The position numbers and the translations under genes are program-made. Positions 52,930 through 63,704 of a stretch of 64,000 nt of DNA are shown here, one piece after another. Position 1 is the stretch's first letter, and each line of letters starts with the position of its first letter. Source of the stretch: Prorocentrum cordatum (lineage: Eukaryota; Sar; Dinophyceae; Prorocentrales; Prorocentraceae); contig CAUYUJ010009413.1 of the NCBI GenBank assembly GCA_963575745.1, forward strand, positions 419,501 through 483,500, given 5' to 3'. The notes under the pieces were generated by a model that was given only the letters and a program-made list of their open reading frames with translations, was not told the origin of the DNA and searched no databases.

Positions 52930-54035
52930 ATGAACTCCAACAGAGAGGCGCCTCGTCGAGCGCTTGCCGGGGTCTCGAGAGCCGTCCCGACCGGCCACGG
53001 GAGGCCCGAGCGGTGGCCCGAATACCACCGGGCGCCGGAGGGATGGGCGAGGACGGGGCGTGTGCGGCCCCACGAACAAACACTTTTGATTCGCGGGTCG
53101 AGAGCGCACCTCTTCTGGCCGAAGCCAAGCGGGCCGCGCGAAGCTTGAATTCACAAAGCGGGGGAGGAAGGGGGGAGAGCGCAGCCTCAGGGCGAGGTCG
53201 GGAGGAGGCAAAGACTCGGGATCAGGCGGTGCCGAAATCGACGTGCTTGCAAAGGCGGCCCCACGAACAAACACCAAGAGCATACATCGACGACATCAAT
53301 TACGTACACCAGTAGCAGAGCAGCAGCGTGCATCAAGAAGGGGATTCCATAAGCACACCATCAAGACCAGGCCGCATGAATTTGCATCAAGAACGCAATG
53401 GAGGCAAACGGTCAAGAGCATGTCCCCCCCCCTCCCCCGTCCCGGGGGCCCCAAAATGAATGAGTGGGGCAGACTCATAGAATTCAGCCGCCAGGAACTG
53501 TTTTTTTATCGTCCGCCCTCCTGGCGTTCTATCTCGCCGCCTTGCGGAAACTGATGTCCTATTCGCCCTCCTGCGCTCGTTTGACCACCCGCGCCCGCGG
53601 GGGGAGGATTGCGGAGAGGGGCCTCTGGAAGCGCCGCTCGGGACTCCCAGCGCAGATGTCTATGTTTCCCGAATCTGCTGTTCCGAATAAGGAAGAAAAT
53701 ATGTTTTCAGTAGGTAAGCGAGGAAGAGGGGAAGAAGGAGGGTGGGGTGTGCATCAAGGGAGAGACGGGAATATTATTCAGATTGAATATGGTGGAGGAG
53801 CAGTAGCTTGCAGGGGAAATGTGGAAAGGGATGGGAGAGCGAGGGGAGGGAGGATGATGATGATGAGGAGGAGGAGGAGGAGAATAGGAAGAACTGGGGG
53901 AGGATGTCGCTTTCTGGAGGCGGCGCGAACTGTTTACTTTCCGCGCAGGGCTGGCGGGTCAGAATTTGTTAATTCACATTCAGGGCTGGCTAAAAGCAAC
54001 TCCCGCGGCTTCGAATTCTTCGCCCTTGCGAATTC
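52930..54035. other. No confident feature; short duplications
   Basis: GGCCCCACGAACAAACAC occurs at 53063 and 53257. GAATTC-containing words cluster at 53950-54030. One frame runs from 52584 through the array end to a stop at 53313 but has no recognisable domain. Confidence 0.4.
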
Positions 54036-54039
54036 GAAT

Positions 54040-54285
54040 CGTCAGCCCGCGAAGTCCTTCCCAGCTTTTCCATCCCCGGCTCTGAATTGACCCTCCGCCC
54101 CCCCGCCTTGAATTGTCAGCCCGCGCCCCCCCCCAGGACCTCCAAAGAACCCGGGATTGTCCGCCTTTCGTATGCCTGTTCCGCCCCCCCTCCCTGAATT
54201 GTCAGCCCGCGCCCCTCCCGGGGGCCTCCAAAGAAACCGGGATTGTCCGCCCTCCGTCTGCTTGTTCCGCCCCTCCGCTACTGCG
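54040..54285 (+). repeat. About 87-bp tandem repeat, 2.5 copies
   Basis: TTGTCAGCCCGCGCCCC, CCTCCAAAGAAACCGGGATT and GTCCGCC recur near 54113 and 54199, with a partial unit from 54040. Confidence 0.75.
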
Positions 54286-54339
54286 GCGGCGAGAAGGCCC
54301 GCGAAACGATGTTTTTCATCGTCCGCCCCAGATACTTTT

Positions 54340-55095
54340 TTGTTTTAAATCGTGTACCCCCAACGCATCTGGACCCAACGCTCAATCGAATACATGAGTG
54401 GCAGTGATCAAGAACGGACAGCACAGCCAACAACCAATCCAGTGCACTAGCAAGACACAGTAAGGCATCTTCCGTGCACGGACAGCAGTCACATTGCAGC
54501 GCCAGGCATCAATATTTGTCGCAAGTGTCAGAAACCAATAATATACATCTACAGCATGCCCTGCTAATGTGCAGTCTTACTAGACACCCGTCAGTGATCA
54601 CGTAAGTGCCATGTATTCAATACGCATGCACCAGCTACATACACCACTAGGGGACAGCATCGAATTTCGAGCGTACCAACATCTCGTACGTTCTTAAATT
54701 AATCATCAACAGTCATCCAGGCACGCATGCAGGATAACGTATGGTCATGGTGTGCACAAAATAAAACATACACAACATGTACAAATACCACGCGTTTTCA
54801 ACGTTTACCACGACCAAAGGGCCAACATACATCGTTGTTGTGTTGTGTCTATTTCACGACGCAAGGTTGTCAGGGGGGTATGCAGTAGCAGGAATTGATG
54901 CTGTTAATGCCGCGTGTTTAAGTACGAGACTGTCCAGATGGCCGATATTTTCTGGTGGGTCATTCCTATTCATACCGCACGGGAGCGAGGGTGACCAGAT
55001 GGCAAGGCCAACCTTGGTGGGTGAACAAACGTCGTATAGCCACGTCTTTCTGCGTCTACCCCAGGCTCACAAGAGGTCTGAACGCTTGGAAGGAG
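54340..55095. other. Lower-GC unique sequence
   Basis: The longest stretch without evident repeats: comparatively AT-rich and single-copy in appearance. No convincing exon or RNA structure was seen. It could be intergenic, intronic or an untranslated region. Confidence 0.4.
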
Positions 55096-55099
55096 TGTG

Positions 55100-55370
55100 G
55101 GTTCGAACGGGGGGGGGCTCCTCCCCTGAATTGCAAGGGGGGGGGGTCGAACCCACCCCCCTCAACCGGGGCATCCAGCCCTTCCCGCTACCCTGCTGGC
55201 AACCTCCACCCTGTCCTCCACACCCTCCCAAAACATCTCGTGAGGTCCCTGGAGGTTGTTCCTACGCCGCCTCCTCATCCACCTCCTACTATCCTCCTCC
55301 ACCTCCTCCTGCTCCTCCTCCCCGTCGTCCTCCTCCTCCTCATCCTCCTCCTCCTCCATTCCTTTTCCTT
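55100..55370. repeat. GTTCGAAC G-run hairpin followed by (CTC)n
   Basis: GTGGGTTCGAACGGGG at 55098 pairs with CGAACCCACCCCC at 55149. CTC repeats with CAT and ACC variants fill 55270-55362. Confidence 0.6.
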
Positions 55371-55399
55371 CTGAATAACTCCTCCCTGTCGTACCCCTA

Positions 55400-56290
55400 G
55401 GACTGTCGAAAGGGCGGACCGTGCGTTTCGCCTGAGACTTCCGCACCACTCATGACCCTGATGCTAAACATCGGCACCTTTTTAAAAATGTGGTTCTCGG
55501 TGAAAATTCTCGCACATTCGTCAACGCAATGAGGAGTTTCACGAATTGCGTTTCGTTTTCGACATGTGGTTTTCGTTTTAGCGCCGCGCGCATTCGTTTC
55601 AAACAATGCAAGAGTTTCACCGATGGAGGGCGGTCGTTTTCAAAATGTGGTTCTCGCTTTAGCACCGCGTGCATTCGTTTTCAACACGTGCCAGAGTTTC
55701 ACGGATCGGGGGCGGGTCGTTTTCAAAATGTGGTTATCGCCCCAGCGCCGCGCACATTCGTTCAAACAAATTGAACAGTTTGACGAATTGAGGACGGTTC
55801 TTTTTCAAAATGTGGTTTTCGCTGTAGCGCCGCGCAAATTCGTCGTTTAAATCCGCAAGGCTCCACGGATTGAGGGCGGCTCATTTTCAAATTTTGGTTC
55901 TCGCTTTAGCGCCGCGCGTATATTGCAAGGCAGTTGAAAGAGTGTCATTGATTCTCATTGTTAGACATGGTGTTGTGGAGCGGTTCAGGATTGCCAGGGT
56001 GCAACAGCTAAGTTGATTCTCGGCGTTGACGTCCCAGGAAGGGTGTTTTGGCACGATTCAGGGTCGCCAAGGCGTAAGTAACAGCCAGGTTAACTCGTGG
56101 CGTTGAAGTCCTGAGAATGGCGTTCTGGCACGCGTCAAGATGTTCACATGGTTGGTCCGCAACGGGTCAATTCCTTGAGTGCGAATAACACCTTGTGGTG
56201 GCTTATGGAGAGGGATTTTGAAGGGAGGGTGTATTTCAACATCGTTGAAGAGTCTTGGGTTTGCAGTGGTCTCCCTTTTCCTCCTCCTCC
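55400..56290 (+). repeat. Family M repeat, left copy of a large inverted pair
   Basis: A head with GTTTCGCCTGAGAC is followed by six tandem units of 74-89 bp (TTTTCAAAATGTGGTTCTCG, GCGCCGCGCGCATTCGT, GTTTCACGGATTGAGGGCGG). A unique tail contains GAATGGCGTTCT and ATTTCAACATCGTTGAAGAG and ends at a CTC tract (56275-56330). 59840-60655 repeats the whole order inverted. Confidence 0.85.
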
Positions 56291-56511
56291 TCCTCCTCCT
56301 CCGCCTCCTGTCTCTCCTCCTCCCGGTCCTCGTCCTCGGGGGCCTCCCTCGGGGGGCGATTTGGCAGCTTTGCAAGGCTGCCCCCAGCGGGAGCCCCGGA
56401 GTGGGGCGCGCCCGGGCTGCCCCCGGACTGGAACGCGCCCGGCGCGCCCCGACGCACCCCGACGCGCGCCGGGGGGGCGCGGTGGGGCCTGGCGTTCTCG
56501 CGCGCCGAGGG

Positions 56512-56641
56512 CTCGGCATCGCTCGGACGTGTGCATTTTTCCTTCGGCGAGGACCATCGAGGAGCATCCTTGATCATCTGGCGAGAAAGCCACGCACGAA
56601 ACCGACAAAGCACACGGAATGGACGTCCGAGCGAGGGCGAG
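56512..56641 (+). mobile_element. MITE-1 copy 7 (130 bp)
   Basis: CTCGGCATCGCTCGGACGTG at the left, GGACGTCCGAGCGAGGGCGAG at the right minus end erosion. AGGG occurs on both sides with one extra base at the right junction. Confidence 0.85.
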
Positions 56642-56874
56642 CAGGGTCGAGTGCGGCAGGATGTCTCGAGCGAGAGCCCCAGAGCAGGACACAGACGCGC
56701 CCAGTGCGCCCCGTCGCGCCCCGGCGCGCGTCTGAGCGCCCCCTCCTTTCTGGGAGGCTCGGGGGGGGGGGCGTTTTTTTTGAGGGCGTCCCTCGCGAGA
56801 GCGCCGGTGTGAAAGTCGTCGCCAGATGTCCCGGAGTTCCCAGAGACTGAACAAGGGCCTTCTGTCCGACGAAG

Positions 56875-57010
56875 GCATCTATACACCACCACCGTGCCAG
56901 ACCAGGGCCATCCTGGGCCGTAGGATGGTGTATAGACCCTCCTGGCTCGGCCAGGAGGGCGTATACACCATCCTAGGGCCCTGGATGGCCCTGGCCTCGC
57001 ACGGTGGTGG
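56875..57010. repeat. GGTGTATA inverted motif cluster
   Basis: TATACACCACCACCGTGCCA at 56880 and ACGGTGGTGGTGTATA at 56999 are complementary arms about 135 bp apart. Between them, GGATGGTGTATA and TATACACCATCC form an inner pair: a small nested foldback. Confidence 0.7.
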
Positions 57011-57048
57011 TGTATATATGAAAGTGCGTGTTCTACCGCTGCTGGCGG

Positions 57049-58135
57049 AAAACCGGGGGGGTTCACTACCGGTTCGAACCCCTCCCCCCCCCCCTCTCTG
57101 GAAAACCGGGGGGGGTCACTACGGTTCGTACCCCCCCCCCCCCCAGCTCATCATGAAAAGGGGGGGGGGTCACTACCGGTTCGAACCCCTCCCCCCCCTC
57201 CCCCTCGAAAACCGGGGGGGGTCACTACCGGTTCGACCCCCCCCCCCCTCGAAAACCGAGTGGGGGTGCGGACAGTGGTGGGGACGGTGTTGGTGGGGAC
57301 AGTGGTGAGGGGATAGCGGGACAGTGGTGGGGACAGTGGGACAGTGGGACAGTGGTGGGGACGGTAGTGGTGGGGACAGTGGTGGGGACAATGGTGGGAA
57401 CAGGGGGGGACAGTGGACAGTGGTGGTGACGGTGGTGGTGGGGACAGTGGTGTGGGGACAATGGGAAAGAGGTGGAAAAAGTGGGACAGTGGAGGGTACA
57501 ATGGTGGTGGGGACAGTGGTGAAGGCGGTGGCGAGGACGGCGGTGGGACAATGGGACAGAGGTACAGTGGGGACAGTGGTGGGGACAGTGGGGACAGTGG
57601 TGGGAACAGTGGGACAGCTCAGTGGGACAGCGGAGGAGTCAGTGGGACAGTGGGGACAGTGGGGATAGTCGGGCAGTGGTTGGGGCCGTGGAGACAGTGG
57701 GGAGAGTGGAACCGTGGTGGGAACAGTTCTGGGGACAGCTGGTGGGGACAGTAGGGGCGGTGGTGGAACAGTGGGGGGACAGTGTGGTGAGGACAGTGGT
57801 GCTGGGAACACCAGTGGGGGATGTGATGCGGACGGTGGTGGGGACGGGAATCGTTTGCTTTGGCGGTGAGAGGGGAGGGAGGGGGGGGGGGTTCGAACCG
57901 GTAGTGACCCCCCCCGGTTTCCGAGCGGGAGGGGGGGGGGGGGAGGGGTTCGAACCGGTAGTGACCCCCTCTTTTCCGGATTGGGGGGGGGGGAGGGTTC
58001 GAACCGGTAGTGAACCCCCCTCGGTTTTCGAGGGGGGGGGGGGGGGGGAGGGGTTAGGGGAGGGGGGGTTTTGCCGGGGGAGGGGGGGGGGGGGAGAGTT
58101 CAGGGGGGGGATCTCGGAGGGGGGGGGGGGCGACC
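57049..58135. mobile_element. 1.1 kb foldback: inverted GGTTCGAACC arrays around a GGGACAGTGGTG minisatellite
   Basis: 57049-57260 holds four or five 45-50 bp units (GAAAACCGGGGGG, GTCACTACCGGTTCGAACCC, C-run). 57885-58040 holds three inverted units (GGTTCGAACCGGTAGTGACC, C-run, GGTTTTCGAG). Between, 57262-57870 is a GGGGACAGTGGTG minisatellite. G- and C-runs to 58135 are probably inaccurate in length. Confidence 0.8.
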
Positions 58136-58195
58136 CCCGGGTTCCGGAGGAAAAGGTTGGCAATTTTCCACAGTAAAGCGGCGGTGGATAACGCT

Positions 58196-58260
58196 CTCTC
58201 GTATATACACATATATATAAATATGTGTATCTATATATATATATATATATGTATATATGT
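58196..58260. repeat. (TA)n/(ATACACAT)n microsatellite
   Basis: TATA-rich stretch with ACACATATATA and an uninterrupted TA run. Confidence 0.9.
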
Positions 58261-58616
58261 TTTCTGTGTATTCTGAGGGCCTCCCTTGAGAGGCTCGGAG
58301 GCCAGTTTTCTGAGGATATCCCCTTCGAGGGCGCCAATTGGGAGGTCGTCTCCTGGTTTCCCAGATGTTCTGGATTTCCCAGCAACGGAAGTTGATATAG
58401 TCCGCAGGAAGATATTGAAGTTATGTTGCGTTTGCGTCAAAATTGTTTGGCGGTCGAAGTTGTCGAAGTTAGGTTTTTAGCGGTCGAAACTTGGTTTCTT
58501 TAGCGGTCGCAGTTGTGTGGAAATTTAGTTTTTTGCGAACTTCGCTCCTTCATTGCGGTGCTCCACCCCCTTCCAGCGTTTGCGCTGCCACAGCGCTTTG
58601 CGCTGCTCCTCGGGGC

Positions 58617-59050
58617 CCTCCTCCTCCTTCTCCTCCTCCCTCTCCTCCTCGTCCTCCTCCTCCTCCTCCTCCTCCGCCTCCTCCTCCTCCTCCCCCGTCT
58701 GTCCGTCCGTCTGTTCTTTCGACGACGACGTCGGCCTCCGCCATTCGTGCTTCGCTGTGGTCGTCCTGGTCCGAGGAGGAGGGAGAAGCGGAGGAGGAGG
58801 ATGAGGAGAAGCAGCAGCGGAGGAGGCGGAGGCGGAGGAAAGGGAGGAGGAGGAGGAGGAAGAGGAGGAGGAGGAGGAGGAGGAGGAGGAGGAGGACAAA
58901 GATGAGCGCCACGATGCGGATGGCGCGCGGTAGGAGGGAAGGGGGATGGAGGAGGAGGAGGAGGAGGAGGAGGAGGAGAAAGAGGAGGAGGAGGAGGAAA
59001 GCCCAGATAAGCGTCACGATGCAGATGGCGCGGGGTAGGAGGGGAGGGCG
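58617..59050. repeat. Facing (CTC)n and (GAG)n tracts with a 107-bp duplication
   Basis: CTC at 58617-58692 faces GAG at 58780-58895 and 58945-59000, able to pair as a long hairpin. GATGAGCGCCACGATGCGGA recurs as GATAAGCGTCACGATGCAGA 107 bp later. Confidence 0.8.
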
Positions 59051-59164
59051 AAGGATGAGGAGGCGGAGGAGGCATAGGAGAGGCTTGACAATTGTCTCCC
59101 TCGATCTCACTCGATATATTTCGAACTCATTGATATCGAGATGGAATCTAGTGATTACGAGCGG

Positions 59165-59395
59165 ACCGATGTTCGAGCCTCTCCCATGCTTCGGCCCCCC
59201 CTCAACCTCCTTCTCCTCCTCCTCCCGCTCCTGTTGTGCGTCCCCGATCTCAGGCACGAGCGTGCCACGAGATGGTGCCGAGCGATATCGAGGGGGACGG
59301 TTTTCAAGCCTCTCCCAGGCATCGGCCCTCCTCCTCCTCCTCCTCCCCTCCCGCTCCTGCTTCGCGTCCCCGATCTCAGGCACGATCGCGCCATG
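59165..59395 (+). repeat. 125-bp tandem duplication
   Basis: AAGCCTCTCCCAGGCATCGG, the CTCCTCC tract, GCGTCCCCGATCTCAGGCAC appear at about 59178-59260 and 59308-59390. Confidence 0.8.
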
Positions 59396-59459
59396 TGCGT
59401 ACGCGCGTGACACGGGCGCACGCGCGTGGCACGAGCGTTGTGCAGGAGGAGGAGTTGTT

Positions 59460-59835
59460 TTAAGTAAGATGAGGAGGATGAGGAGGAGGCCGAGGCTTCA
59501 GGGATCTCTAAGAGAAATTAGTTCCAGTTCCCAGGAGGATGAGGAAGAGGAGGAGGAGGAGGAGGAGAAGGAGGAGGAGGCGCACCGCGAAAAAGAGGAG
59601 GAGAACTGGCAAGCGAAGAGGTGCGTAAAGGGCGCACGTGGGAACGAGGGGGGAGCGTAGGAGGAGGAGGAGGAGGGAGGAGGAGGAGGAGAAGAGGAGG
59701 AGGAGGAGATGGAGACGGAGGAGGAGGAGCAGGAGCAGGAGCAGGAGCAGGATGAGGAGGAGGGGCGTAAAGAGTGGATGGAAGAATGATGGTGGAGCCG
59801 GGTGGGAGGAGGAAGAGGAGGAGGTGGAGGAGGAC
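59460..59835 (+). repeat. (GAG)n tracts
   Basis: GAG repeats at 59463-59485, 59532-59600 and 59657-59835, with a GCAGGA hexamer run at 59725. They abut the inverted family M copy, as the CTC tract does at 56275. Confidence 0.85.
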
Positions 59836-59839
59836 CAGT

Positions 59840-60655
59840 GTAAGCCCAAGAGTCATCAACGATGTTCGAATACACCCATAGTCCAAGCTTCCTCTTCATA
59901 GTCCCCTGCAACGGTTCATTTCCATTGAGGGAACTGCTTCGTTGGATGACAACCGTTTGAAGATCCTGAAGCATGCCAAAACATGGTTCTCGGGATTCCA
60001 ATGCCACGGGTCAACCTGACCATTGCGTGTTGACGATCTTGAATCGTTCTAGAACGCCATTCTAGGGATTTCAACAGCGAATCTACGTAACTGCTGCGCC
60101 CGCGTGATCCTAAACCCTTTCAAAACAGAATTTCTGGTACGTTGCTGATGGGAGCCCGTGGAACTCTGCGAGGTGTTGTAATCGAATGTGCGCGATGCTA
60201 ATGCGAAAGCCACAGTTTGAAAACCACCCGCCCTCGATCCGTACAACTTTTGTATTTTGTTATAACGAATGTGCGCGGCGCTGAGGTGAGAGCCACATTT
60301 TGAAAACGACCTGCCCTCAATCCGTCAAACTCTTGCAAATGTTTAAAGCGAATGTGTGCCGCGCCAAAGCGAGAGCCACATTTTGAAAGCGACCGTCCCT
60401 CAATCCGTGAAACGCTTGCAATTTTGATGAACGGATGTGTGCCGCGCAAAGGCGAGAGCCACATTTTGAAAACGACCGGCCCTCAATCCGTGAAATTCTT
60501 GTAATTTGTTTACACGAATGTGCGCCGCGCGAAGGCGAGAACCACATTTTGAACACGACCCGCCCTCAATCGGTGAGATTGTTGCCACTGTCTAAGCTTC
60601 AGAGTCATACGTGGTTAGGGGGTCTCAGGCGAAACGCCCAGTCCGCCTTAAAAAT
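59840..60655 (-). repeat. Family M repeat, right (inverted) copy
   Basis: Read on the minus strand: a head with CGTTTCGCCTGAGAC, five units of 82-85 bp (TTTCAAAATGTGGCTCTCGC and GTTTCACGGATTGAGGG), then a tail with GAATGGCGTTCTAGAACG and TCGAACATCGTTGATGACTC, ending at the GAG/CTC tract. Same order as 55400-56290, clearly diverged. Confidence 0.85.
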
Positions 60656-60659
60656 TGGC

Positions 60660-61477
60660 CTCGGGGTGCGACTGGGAGAATTTATTTATAAGGAACACAA
60701 GAATGGAGGAGGAGGAGGGGGAGGAGGAGGAGGAAGGGGAGGAGACGGATGCTGAGGAATGCGCAAGCAAACTTGCTGGATAATACAGCGCGCGCGCTGG
60801 AGTAACATGTGATCGCGAATCGCGTCGTTGAAAAAGGATAGCCTTGCAAGGACTGAGGACACGGGAGCCCGAGCAACTAAGTTGAGCTTGTTGAAGTTAG
60901 GTGTTGTATTGTTGTGGGGGCGGTGTGACTTGATGAAGCTCAGTGTTGGTTAGTTTGCTGACAGCACGCGCATTTTGTGAACAGCTAACCTCCAGACCTG
61001 AAGTTGTAATACCACAAGGCAAGCTCACTCAAATATCCCCATACTGGCTATATCCGACAAAAGAGGGGGCGGTTGGCGGGCCCATTCCTTCGCGCGCCGG
61101 GGGTCAGAATGACGTGAGTTATCAAGACAAGCTCTTTCAACACAGAGCTAGATCGAGCTCAGACAGTATTCATGTGCTTGATCTGGTCGGATCCAGTTCT
61201 AGTCGGGTTATGGCAGGGTTGGGTCGAATTTTGGTTGGATCGATATGGAGCTGGATCCAAATAATAGTATCACATTAGATTTGAACCGAGCCCGTCTGTG
61301 ATGCTATTGAAGTTGCGTCCAGCTACACTTGGGTCTTACTAGAGCGCTGTCCAGTAACAGTGGGGTTACATTGGGGGAGGGGGGCGGTTCGTGCCGAAGA
61401 TGTGAGGAATTTCCACCAAGCGGTACAAAGTACAACCGTTTTTCACTATTTCCATATGTTTCAACATGATTCTTGGA
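60660..61477. other. No recognisable gene; short GAG tract
   Basis: A GGAGGAGG tract at 60703-60745, then lower-GC sequence without motifs. GATCC-rich words at 61180-61260 (GGATCCAGTTCTAG, GGATCGATATGGAGCTGGATCC) are not clearly repetitive. Confidence 0.4.
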
Positions 61478-61870
61478 GGCTCCTGGGAGGATCCTCGCAA
61501 GCTCCTTACAAGCTCATTAGAAGCTACTCAGAAGCTCCGGAGGCAATCCTTACAAACTCCCTAGACTCTCCTCAAAGGCTCCTTAGAAACTCCTTCGAGG
61601 CTCCTTAGAAGCTCTTTATGGGCGCCTTAGAAGCTCTCCAGAGGCTCCTCAGAAGCTCGTTAGAGGTTCCTGAAAGGCTCTTTAGAAGCTCCTTACATGT
61701 TTCTCAGATGCGCCTCATAAGCTTCTCGAATTCTCCTTAGAGGCTCCTTAGAGACTCTTCGGCAGCTCCTTAGAAGCTCGTCGGAGGCTCCCGAGTGGCT
61801 GGTTAGAAGCTCTTTCGATGATCCTCAGAGGTTCCTCAGAGGAGCTTCAGGGGTGCCTGGAGGATGTCTG
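61478..61870 (+). repeat. CTCCTTAGAAG minisatellite, about 390 bp
   Basis: Degenerate units of about 11-15 bp built from GCTCCTTAGAAGCTC and GGCTCCTCAGAGG. A looser GGA-rich extension reaches 61960. Confidence 0.8.
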
Positions 61871-61964
61871 GAGCATTGCTGGAGAATGTCCGAAGGAATT
61901 CTAAAGGATTGCTGGTGGATGTCCGACGGATTCCTCGAAGGATTTCTGAGAAACTATGGGACCT

Positions 61965-62190
61965 CAGGACGAGGAGGAGGAGGAGGAGGACGAGGGGGGG
62001 GAGAGGCAGGACAGGAGGAAGGAAGGAACTGCTGAGGACAGCGAAGATAATACATTGGGCTTTCGATGTGTGTTGTTGTGGAACGTGTGAATACGTGTTG
62101 TGAATATATTTTGTTGTGTTGGATATGTGTTGTTGTTGTTGGGAGGTGATGTGTGTTGTTGCGAAATGTCGTTGCACAACAACACGACTC
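61965..62190 (+). repeat. Short GAG tract and TGTTGT-rich stretch
   Basis: GAGGAGGAGG at 61967-61990, then GTGTTGTTGTGG/GTTGTTGTTGTTGG words to 62165. 62191-62560 holds a GTTCGAACCCCTCCCCC word like the 57 kb units and otherwise nothing. Confidence 0.6.
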
Positions 62191-62564
62191 ACATATCCCA
62201 GAACTTAATTTGGTACCAACCCCAACCGGGGCACTCATGACGAGTCCTGGAATGCATGTGTATCTTTAAAAACAACCAGTTGATGCCTGGACCGTCTTCA
62301 AACGCTGTACAAAAGGAATCCTGGTGTAGGCCCAAGATGGCCGTTTCTAATCGGTACCAATTGTTTTGTTTAGCTGTTCGAGAAGTGGCCAGGTCGGTTG
62401 TACTTGGTACCAGTCGATTGGAATCGGTCCGACATACGGTTCGATACCCTCCCATCTCCCCACGGCCACACCCCGTTCGAACCCCTCCCCCCCCTTGGAG
62501 GGCCCCCCCCCTCCCCTGTTCAGAGGCCCGTGTCTGGGGAGGGGGTTCTGTGGCGCTTCAAATC

Positions 62565-62804
62565 TTTCGGCAGTCCGACGCGTCCAGGGATTTGTTCCAT
62601 GACAGCCTCCACGCAACGCGCTCCCTCAGGGGTCTGGACCCCTTCCTGGGGACCGGCTTTTTGCCCCGAGACGTTTCTGCGGACTTCCCTGGAGCCCTGT
62701 GGATGCCTCCAGAGGCCGACGACTGCCCGACATCTTCCTCCGTGACTGTTCTTGGGCGCGAGGTTGTCGGGGACTGGCTCTGCTGCCTTCGTGCTCAGTG
62801 TTAA
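62565..62804 (+). CDS. Terminal-exon-like reading frame, unknown protein
   Basis: FRQSDASRDLFHDSLHATRS, LRGLDPFLGTGFLPRDVSAD, FPGALWMPPEADDCPTSSSV and a Trp/Cys-containing tail end at TAA 62802. Amino-acid texture is protein-like and third positions are mostly G/C. The start or acceptor is not determined; a C-run-rich repeat lies upstream. An antisense frame over 62520-63050 is longer but poorer in G/C-ending codons. No family recognised. Confidence 0.35.
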   Translation, partial: FRQSDASRDLFHDSLHATRSLRGLDPFLGTGFLPRDVSADFPGALWMPPEADDCPTSSSVTVLGREVVGDWLCCLRAQC

Positions 62805-62912
62805 AATTCTACCGTCGTACAAGTAAAGCCGCTCAAGTTGGTTTTCAAAGACGGACTGAAAGTCCACGCGGGCGGCCATAGCCGCATCGGAAGAAAAGGA
62901 AGCTGAAAATGT

Positions 62913-62983
62913 CGGGGACGTGGCGCAATGGATAAAGATCTGGCTCCTGCAGGCTAAATCATATAATCCATATCCTCCGCGCC
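62913..62983 (+). tRNA. tRNA-like sequence (probable pseudogene or SINE head)
   Basis: TGGCGCAATGGATAAAGATC contains a perfect A-box (TGGCGCAATGG) and looks like the 5' half of a tRNA-Arg-type gene. The expected anticodon stem pairs poorly and no GGTTCGA B-box follows. It could be a decayed tRNA or the start of a tRNA-derived SINE. Confidence 0.3.
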
Positions 62984-63243
62984 TCGGCCTTTTGGCACCC
63001 CTTCCCAGAAAGTCCAAGACGCAGTGGATGTGGATAGAAACCTTGCCCACAACAGGCTCCGCGCTGCTTTGCGCAAGATCTCTGGGCTGGACCCAGCCAT
63101 CCGGCGTCTTGATTTGTTCGAGACACGGCCTCCCGACCTCTCGACCACTTTCCCTAGGATTGGCTTCCCATGCCGAGTCGTTTCTCGACGGTTCCGAGAC
63201 CCGGCAAGAGCCCCGAGAGACCCGAAACTAAGTGAAAACCTCA

Positions 63244-63370
63244 GCTCCTCCTCTTCCTCTTCCTCCTCTTCCTCCTCCTCCTCCTCTTCTTCCTCCCCCT
63301 CCTCCGCCTCCTCCTCCCCGTCCTCCATCTCCATCTCCTCCTCCTCCTCTTCCTCCTCCTTCTCCTCCTT
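63244..63370 (-). repeat. (CTC)n tract
   Basis: CTC/TTC repeats with CATCTC variants. The following 63380-63560 is GC-rich with several open frames, none convincing. Confidence 0.85.
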
Positions 63371-63704
63371 GTTTCTCGACTCCCTCGAGATGCGGGTGCC
63401 TCGGGAGCCCTCGTCCGCCCCGCAGCGCCGCAGGAGCCGCCAGAGCCCGCCGCCGCGCCCCCGCGGCCGCGGAGCCCGAGCCCCGACGGCGCCCCGCGGC
63501 CCGACGAGTCGCGGGCTCGGGCCGCGGAGCCAGGATCGGGAGCCTCGAGACGGGGGTTGATCAGAGCGTGAGTTACCTACCCCCGCTTTTGCTTCCGCGC
63601 CTCCTCGTCAAGCGGCCGAGCCAGTGCAGACCGTTGTTTGGCATCGCTTGGTACCTCTTGGCAGCGAGGGTGGTCGAAACGGAGGTATGTCTGTTTGCCC
63701 CCTA

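Noticed and set aside
57060-57230. tRNA B-box-like GGTTCGAACCC words
   Set aside because: They are the core of a C/G-run tandem unit and lack A-boxes or cloverleaf pairing.
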